A stretch of 64,000 nucleotides of DNA, from positions 117,348 through 181,347 of the forward strand of contig CANTFK010000799.1 in assembly GCA_947646735.1 (NCBI GenBank), read 5' to 3'. A program made the position numbers and the translations under genes. The notes under the pieces were generated by a model. That model saw only the letters and a list, made by a program, of their open reading frames with translations, had not been told where the DNA came from and ran no database searches. Within the stretch, counting starts at the first letter, position 1. Each line of letters opens with the position of its first letter. Of this stretch, positions 57,231 through 64,000 are shown piece after piece. This DNA is from Peronospora farinosa (Eukaryota > Oomycota > Peronosporomycetes > Peronosporales > Peronosporaceae).

Positions 57231-58896
57231 GGTTGGAGGTGCTATTTGGAGACTTGGGTCCGATAGAAAGCGAAAGAGCTTGCGTGTTGGACTTGAGTAA
57301 TTGGAGCTCGAGGCCGTAAATATGAGAATGAACACTCAGTGGCAGCGTGTCGCCTGGGCTCATGTTTGACTTGGTAATCTCGCGCGCCATGTGCACGTCG
57401 ACGGAGAAGAAGCCCAGCCGGTTGAAATGTCTGGGACATGTGTTCCCTGTATAGTGCCAACGCGGACGATGATCTCTCCTATCACTATGTCAAGTTTTCA
57501 TACGATACTTGTACAGAAGAAGTTGCTGATATCTCTAAAACCAACGTGTTTGCAATGCTGTTCATCCGGCGGTCAACACGCATTCAAACGATGGAAATGT
57601 AATGTAATTGTGTTTGTTTGACAACCCATCTTACCTAAACGTCTCTTTGACTTGGGGAGTATACAAGATGTAGCACAGATAACGAACATTGCTGGTACCC
57701 GTGTGCATTGTAATACACGTACCGCGTACTTCGGTCGTATCTCGGTCGTGATAGCTCAAGTAAGAACGGTATGTGTATCGAACTAATCACGAGAGCATTT
57801 GGACTTTTATAATCAGTAAGCGATTGCTTTATGTTTCATAAGTCCGTCACAAGTCTGTCACCCGTCTGTCACCCGTCTGTTATTGTTTGTGCATGTTTGT
57901 GCATGTTTGCAACAAATTCATAGCTAAGATGATGTAGAGTCTACTACCATACTGTCCGCGCAAGAGGTCGTACAAAGTTTCGTTCCGGCTTTAAGTGACT
58001 CGACGCGATCGTTCTGAAGTACACACAGTAGTCTGTCCAAGCCGGTCACAATAGTTGACCATTTTTTTATGAAGAGGTCAACATCTGACAGCTAAAACTT
58101 ATGGATGATGACCATTTACATCAACCACTTGCTTGCAATGATGATACGTCGGTTCACCTCATGTTGCGTATAGTCTTACCAAAAGCATCTTTTGATCATG
58201 CCTCTTGAGCTAGCCAAGGTAGAGAGACCGCTGCATCAGAATGTACAACCAGATCACACTAACCTTTATAGAGCAACCCTCTGTAAGAAGTATCCTTTGA
58301 GCGGCAAACAAGATGTTTATATGCAATCACTGTCTTGCTGGTTTTTTTCTGAAGTCATAGCGAGAACCGGAATCAGGTGTCGAACCTGACCGTGACTTGT
58401 GTTGGCATCTTGTACGAGCCCCGCACAAGCCACATTCATGTTCCTTTGCATATAGACGCCTGGTAGCTCATTGTTCTTTGGCGCTAAACATTGCAGTACT
58501 TCAAAACACATGACCGTATGAAACACGACCTCCACAGTCATTACCAATACTAAAACAAAGTTATTGTTTCGCCTCGCTCATGTGGCTGTTACGAAGTGGC
58601 ACGGCTGCAAGGGTCATGCTTGACCTGCATGTCTGCCACTGGAGCAACCCGATCATGTATAGGTTTATGAGTTCTATATCTCAGCTAAACTGAAGTTGCA
58701 ATGTAATTCTCGCATACGCATACCTACTACCTACAAGTTGCAGGCTAGATGTACAACAACTGATAGCACATATCGGACAACAGATCCTTTATTTTCGCTA
58801 CATTTAAAGTGTACACTACAGGAGCATTGGACTACAATGCTGCTAACAGGGCAAATTGGAAGGACAAACGAGTTCGGTCGATACAAGTCCACCAGT

Positions 58897-59364
58897 TTAC
58901 GCCGCCGAGCGAAGCTTGCGGTACGTGGCTCCATTTCCAGCCCCAGCGTTCGCAGAGGCACTTGCTGTGGCGCTTGCCGACGCAGCCGCTGCACCACCAG
59001 TCGACGCACCTGCTGTACCGCCAGTTGACGTACCCGCAGGGTAGCCGTAGCCGACATAACTCGGCGCACCATATCCGACACCGCCGTTGACACCTACGCC
59101 GACTCCACCGCCGACACCGGGGTAGCCGTAGCCGACATAACTCGGCGCACCATATCCGACACCGCCGTTGACACCGACACCAACACCGACACCGCCGTTG
59201 ACACCGACACCAACACCTCCACCGACACCGCCGCCAACAAACACACCCAAGCCATGGTTGTGATAACGGCCAAACGTCTCGGCGACTTCCTTCTCAGCGT
59301 GTATGCCACTGGATAACACCACGACGGCGATGCACACGGCGAAGATCTTGTTGCTGCTGAACAT
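58897..59364 (-). CDS. Gly-Val-rich secreted protein, copy 21 (architecture D, 155 aa)
   Basis: D architecture like copies 15 and 16, with their GTGGAAGCGTG upstream mark and the CCAATACTAAAAC spacer form. Confidence 0.82.
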   Translation of the reverse strand: MFSSNKIFAVCIAVVVLSSGIHAEKEVAETFGRYHNHGLGVFVGGGVGGGVGVGVNGGVGVGVGVNGGVGYGAPSYVGYGYPGVGGGVGVGVNGGVGYGAPSYVGYGYPAGTSTGGTAGASTGGAAAASASATASASANAGAGNGATYRKLRSAA

Positions 59365-61050
59365 GGTTGGAGGTGCTATTTGGAGACTTGGGTCCGATAG
59401 AAAGCGAAAGAGCTTGCGTGTTGGACTTGAGTAATTGGAGCTCGAGGCCGTAAATGTGAGAATGAACACTCAGTGGAAGCGTGTCGCCTGGGCTCATGTT
59501 TGACTTGGTAATCTCGCGCACCATGTGCACGTCGACGGAGAAGAAGCCCAGCCGGTTGAAATGTCTGGTAATGGTTATCCCAGGATGGGACATGTGTTCC
59601 CTGTATAGTGCCAACACGGACGATGATCTCTCCTATCACTATGTCAAGTTTTCATACGATACTTGTACAGAAGAAGTTGCTGATATCTCTAAAACCAACG
59701 TGTTTGCAATGCTGTTCATCCGGCGGTCAACACGCATTCAAACGATGGAAATGTAATGTAATTGTGTTTGTTTGACAACCCATCTTACCTAAACGTCTCT
59801 TTGACTTGGGGAGTATACAAGATGTAGCACAGATAACGAACATTGCTGGTACCCGTGTGCATTGTAATACACGTACCGCGTACTTCGGTCGTATCTCGGT
59901 CGTGATAGCTCAAGTAAGAACGGTATGTGTATCGAACTAATCACGAGAGCATTTGGACTTTTATAATCAGTAAGCGATTGCTTTATGTTTCATAAGTCCG
60001 TCACAAGTCTGTCACCCGTCTGTCACCCGTCTGTTATTGTTTGTGCATGTTTGTGCATGTTTGCAACAAATTCATAGCTAAGATGATGTAGAGTCTACTA
60101 CCATACTGTCCGCGCAAGAGGTCGTACAAAGTTTCGTTCCGGCTTTAAGTGACTCGACGCGATCGTTCTGAAGTACACACAGTAGTCTGTCCAAGCCGGT
60201 CACAATAGTTGACCATTTTTTTATGAAGAGGTCAACATCTGACAGCTAAAACTTATGGATGATGACCATTTACATCAACCACTTGCTTGCAATGATGATA
60301 CGTCGGTTCACTTCATGTTGCGTATAGTCTTACCAAAAGCATCTTTTGATCATGCCTCTTGAGCTAGCCAAGGTAGAGAGACCGCTGCATCAGAATGTAC
60401 AACCAGATCACACTAACCTTTATAGAGCAACCCTCTGTAAGAAGTATCCTTTGAGCGGCAAACAAGATGTTTATATGCAATCACTGTCTTGCTGGGTTTT
60501 TTCTGAAGTCATAGCGAGAACCGGAATCAGGTGTCGAACCTGACCGTGACTTGTGTTGGCATCTTGTACGAGCCCCGCACAAGCCACATTCATGTTCCTT
60601 TGCATATAGACGCCTGGTAGCTCATTGTTCTTTGGCGCTAAACATTGCAGTACTTCAAAACACATGACCGTATGAAACACGACCTCCACAGTCATTACCA
60701 ATACTAAAACAAAGTTATTGTTTCGCCTCGCTCATGTGGCTGTTACGAAGTGGCACGGCTGCAAGGGTCATGCTTGACCTGCATGTCTGCCACTGGAGCA
60801 ACCCGATCATGTATAGGTTTATGAGTTCTATATCTCAGCTAAACTGAAGTTGCAATGTAATTCTCGCATACGCATACCTACTACCTACAAGTTGCAGGCT
60901 AGATGTACAACAACTGATAGCACATATCGGACAACAGATCCTTTATTTTCGCTACATTTAAAGTGTACACTACAGGAGCATTGGACTACAATGCTGCTAA
61001 CAGGGCAAATTGGAAGGACAAACGAGTTCGGTCGATACAAGTCCACCAGT

Positions 61051-61518
61051 TTACGCCGCCGAGCGAAGCTTGCGGTACGTGGCTCCATTTCCAGCCCCAG
61101 CGTTCGCAGAGGCACTTGCTGTGGCGCTTGCCGACGCAGCCGCTGCACCACCAGTCGACGCACCTGCTGTACCGCCAGTTGACGTACCCGCAGGGTAGCC
61201 GTAGCCGACATAACTCGGCGCACCATATCCGACACCGCCGTTGACACCTACGCCGACTCCACCGCCGACACCGGGGTAGCCGTAGCCGACATAACTCGGC
61301 GCACCATATCCGACACCGCCGTTGACACCGACACCAACACCGACACCGCCGTTGACACCGACACCAACACCTCCACCGACACCGCCGCCAACAAACACAC
61401 CCAAGCCATGGTTGTGATAACGGCCAAACGTCTCGGCGACTTCCTTCTCAGCGTGTATGCCACTGGATAACACCACGACGGCGATGCACACGGCGAAGAT
61501 CTTGTTGCTGCTGAACAT
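61051..61518 (-). CDS. Gly-Val-rich secreted protein, copy 22 (architecture D, 155 aa)
   Basis: D architecture with the CCAATACTAAAAC spacer form on its 3' side. On its 5' side it has GTGGCAGCGTG and AGCCCAGTCGG, the form seen upstream of C copies. It looks like an exchange product between a D gene and a C-type promoter flank. Confidence 0.82.
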   Translation of the reverse strand: MFSSNKIFAVCIAVVVLSSGIHAEKEVAETFGRYHNHGLGVFVGGGVGGGVGVGVNGGVGVGVGVNGGVGYGAPSYVGYGYPGVGGGVGVGVNGGVGYGAPSYVGYGYPAGTSTGGTAGASTGGAAAASASATASASANAGAGNGATYRKLRSAA

Positions 61519-63196
61519 GGTTGGAGGTGCTATTTGGAGACTTGGGTCCGATAGAAAGCGAAAGAGCTTGCGTGTTGGACTTGAGTAATTGGAGCTCGAG
61601 GCCGTAAATGTGAGAATGAACACTCAGTGGCAGCGTGTCGCCTGGGCTCATGTTTGACTTGGTAATCTCGCGCGCCATGTGCACGTCGACGGAGAAGAAG
61701 CCCAGTCGGTTGAAATGTCTGGTAATGGTTATCCCAGGATGGGACATGTGTTCCCTGTATAGTGCCAACACGGACGATGATCTCTCCTATCACTATGTCA
61801 AGTTTTCATACGATACTTGTACAGAAGAAGTTGCTGATATCTCTAAAACCAACGTGTTTGCAATGCTGTTCATCCGGCGGTCAACACGCATTCAAACGAT
61901 GGAAATGTAATGTAATTGTGTTTGTTTGACAACCCATCTTACCTAAACGTCTCTTTGACTTGGGGAGTATACAAGATGTAGCACAGATAACGAACATTGC
62001 TGGTGCCCGTGTGCATTAGTACCGCGTACTTCGGTCGTATCTCGGTCGTGATAGCTCAAGTAAGAACGGTATGTGTATCGAACTAATCACGAGAGCATTT
62101 GGACTTTTATAATCAGTAAGCGATTGCTTTATGTTTCATAAGTCCGTCACAAGTCTGTCACCCGTCTGTCACCCGTCTGTTATTGTTTGTGCATGTTTGT
62201 GCATGTTTGCAACAAATTCATAGCTAAGATGATGTAGAGTCTACTACCATACTGTCCGCGCAAGAGGTCGTACAAAGTTTCGTTCCGGCTTTAAGTGACT
62301 CGACGCGATCGTTCTGAAGTACACACAGTAGTCTGTCCAAGCCGGTCACAATAGTTGACCATTTTTTTATGAAGAGGTCAACATCTGACAGCTAAAACTT
62401 ATGGATGATGACCATTTACATCAACCACTTGCTTGCAATGATGATACGTCGGTTCACCTCATGTTGCGTATAGTCTTACCAAAAGCATCTTTTGATCATG
62501 CCTCTTGAGCTAGCCAAGGTAGAGAGACCGCTGCATCAGAATGTACAACCAGATCACACTAACCTTTATAGAGCAACCCTCTGTAAGAAGTATCCTTTGA
62601 GCGGCAAACAAGATGTTTATATGCAATCACTGTCTTGCTGGGTTTTTTCTGAAGTCATAGCGAGAACCGGAATCAGGTGTCGAACCTGACCGTGACTTGT
62701 GTTGGCATCTTGTACGAGCCCCGCACAAGCCACATTCATGTTCCTTTGCATATAGACGCCTGGTAGCTCATTGTTCTTTGGCGCTAAACATTGCAGTACT
62801 TCAAAACACATGACCGTATGATACACGACCTCCACAGTCATTACCAATACTGAAACAAAGTTATTGTTTCGCCTCGCTCATGTGGCTGTTACGAAGTGCC
62901 ACGGCTGCAAGGGTCATGCTTGACCTGCATGTCTGCCACTGGAGCAACCCGATCATGTATAGGTTTATGAGTTCTATATCTCAGCTAAACTGAAGTTGCA
63001 ATGTAATTCTCGCATACGCATACCTACTACCTACAAGTTGCAGGCTAGATGTACAACAACTGATAGCACATATCGGACATCAGATCCTTTATTTTCGCTA
63101 CATTTAAAGTGTACACTACAGGAGCATTGGACTACAATGCTGCTAACAGGGCAAATTGGAAGGACAAACGAGTTCGGTCGATACAAGTCCACCAGT

Positions 63197-63687
63197 TTAC
63201 GCCGCCGAGCGAAGCTTGCGGTACGTGGCTCCATTTCCAGCCCCAGCGTTCGCAGAGGCACTTGCTGTGGCGCTTGCCGACGCAGCCGCTGCACCACCAG
63301 TCGACGCACCTGCTGTACCGCCAGTTGACGTACCCGCAGGGTAGCCGTAGCCGACATAACTCGGCGCACCATATCCGACACCGCCGTTGACACCTACGCC
63401 GACTCCACCGCCGACACCGGGGTAGCCGTAGCCGACATAACTCGGCGCACCATATCCGACACCGCCGTTGACACCGACACCAACACCGACACCGCCGTTG
63501 ACACCGACACCAACAACCACACCCAAGCCATGTTTTGGTAAAGGCCGACACCGCCGCCAACAACCACACCCAAGCCATGGTTGTGGTAACGGCCAAACGT
63601 CTCGGCGACTTCCTTCTCAGCGTGTATGCCACTGGATAACACCACGACGGCGATGCACACGGCGAAGATCTTGTTGCTGCTGAACAC
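63197..63687 (-). pseudogene. Gly-Val-rich secreted protein, copy 23 (ATG lost, frameshifted)
   Basis: The position of the start codon reads GTG (CAC at 63685-63687) instead of ATG. A duplicated and damaged patch near 63520-63560 (CCATGTTTTGGTAAAGG, then a second CCACACCCAAGCCATGG) shifts the frame after VVVGGGVG. The C-terminal part (two Tyr-rich modules, tail to YRKLRSAA) is intact in another frame, ending at 63197. Unusual single-base changes cluster from here to the window edge, so this may be a decayed edge copy or low-quality sequence. Confidence 0.65.
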
Positions 63688-64000
63688 GGTTGGAGGTGCT
63701 ATTTGGAGACTTGGGTCCGATAGAAAGCGAAAGAGCTTGCGTGTTGGACTTGAGTAATTGGAGGTCGAGGCCGTAAATGTGAGAATGAACACTCAGTGGC
63801 AGCGTGTCGCCTGGGCTCATGTTTGACTTGGTAAATTCGCGCGCCATGTGCACGTCGACGGAGAGAAGCCCAGCCGGTTGAAATGTTTGGTAATGGTTAT
63901 CCCAGGATGGGACATGTGTTCCCTGTATAGTGCCACCACGGACGATGACTCTCCATCACCATGTCAAGTTTTCATACGATACTTGTACAGAAGAAGTTGC
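63688..64000. repeat. Start of the spacer beyond copy 23
   Basis: Initiator region and upstream flank of copy 23. The sequence has more mismatches to the array consensus than any other spacer (for example GAGGTCGAGG, GTAAATTCGC, GGAGAGAAGCC, GATGACTCTCCATCACCATG). The array is still in register at the window edge. Confidence 0.6.

Larger units (their letters stand above)
7575..64000. repeat. Tandem array of 23 Gly-Val-rich secreted protein genes with spacers
   Basis: A unit of spacer plus minus-strand gene is repeated 23 times in the same orientation and continues past the right edge. The spacer landmark TCATGCCTCTTGAGC recurs near 8217, 12268, 16647, 21539, 24179, 26277, 28415, 30521, 32628, 34734, 36898, 38892, 41060, 43229, 45383, 47537, 49691, 51798, 53904, 56065, 58199, 60353 and 62499. 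Periods are 4.05, 4.38 and 4.89 kb for the first three units, 2.64 kb for the fourth, then 1.99-2.17 kb. Copies differ by scattered substitutions and small indels. The left boundary (GGCGGTCAACACGC at 7575) falls in mid-unit, so the array begins with spacer, not gene. Confidence 0.95.

Overview
The window looks like nuclear DNA of a filamentous eukaryote, most likely an oomycete (Peronosporales type). It holds a eukaryotic TFIID subunit gene, a PEX14 gene with one short GT-AG intron, and secreted Gly-Val-rich protein genes. Each of those genes has a close match to the oomycete initiator (consensus GCTCATTYYNCAWTTT) about 100 nt before its ATG and an AATAAA signal after its stop. The oomycete assignment is inferred; there is no rRNA or marker gene to fix the species.

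Positions 1-7417 are ordinary compact gene space. A P-loop kinase gene (minus strand) runs off the left edge. Next come an unrecognised coiled-coil gene (minus), a divergent PEX14 gene (plus; its first exon was recovered by joining across a 97-bp intron), and a long, apparently intronless TAF2 gene (minus).

From about 7575 to the right edge the window is one tandem array: 23 copies, all on the minus strand, of a gene for a secreted Gly/Val-rich structural-type protein with its spacer. The encoded protein has a 23-residue signal peptide, a short charged linker, a Gly-Val repeat region, Tyr-rich GYGAPSYVGYGYP modules, and an Ala/Ser-rich tail ending YRKLRSAA. Copies 4-23 repeat about every 2.0-2.2 kb and encode proteins of about 137-160 residues. 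They fall into four architectures (here A, B, C, D) whose order suggests a higher-order repeat (B..C..D, iterated). Copies 1-3, next to TAF2, have the Gly-Val region blown up into a 1.5-2.4 kb minisatellite. All three share a TAG that cuts off the conserved tail, yet the tail is still open in the same frame after the TAG. Copies 1-4 also share a 452-453 bp inserted segment flanked by 15-bp direct repeats in the 3' spacer.

Several copies carry lesions: two frameshifts in copy 1, a garbled stretch in copy 3, poly-C tracts in copies 5 and 12, a 112-bp deletion in copy 11, and a lost ATG plus frameshift in copy 23. Some of these may be long-read assembly errors. The array reads as gene-dosage amplification of a secreted cell-wall or matrix protein with ongoing unequal exchange. 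No product has a function I can prove from sequence.
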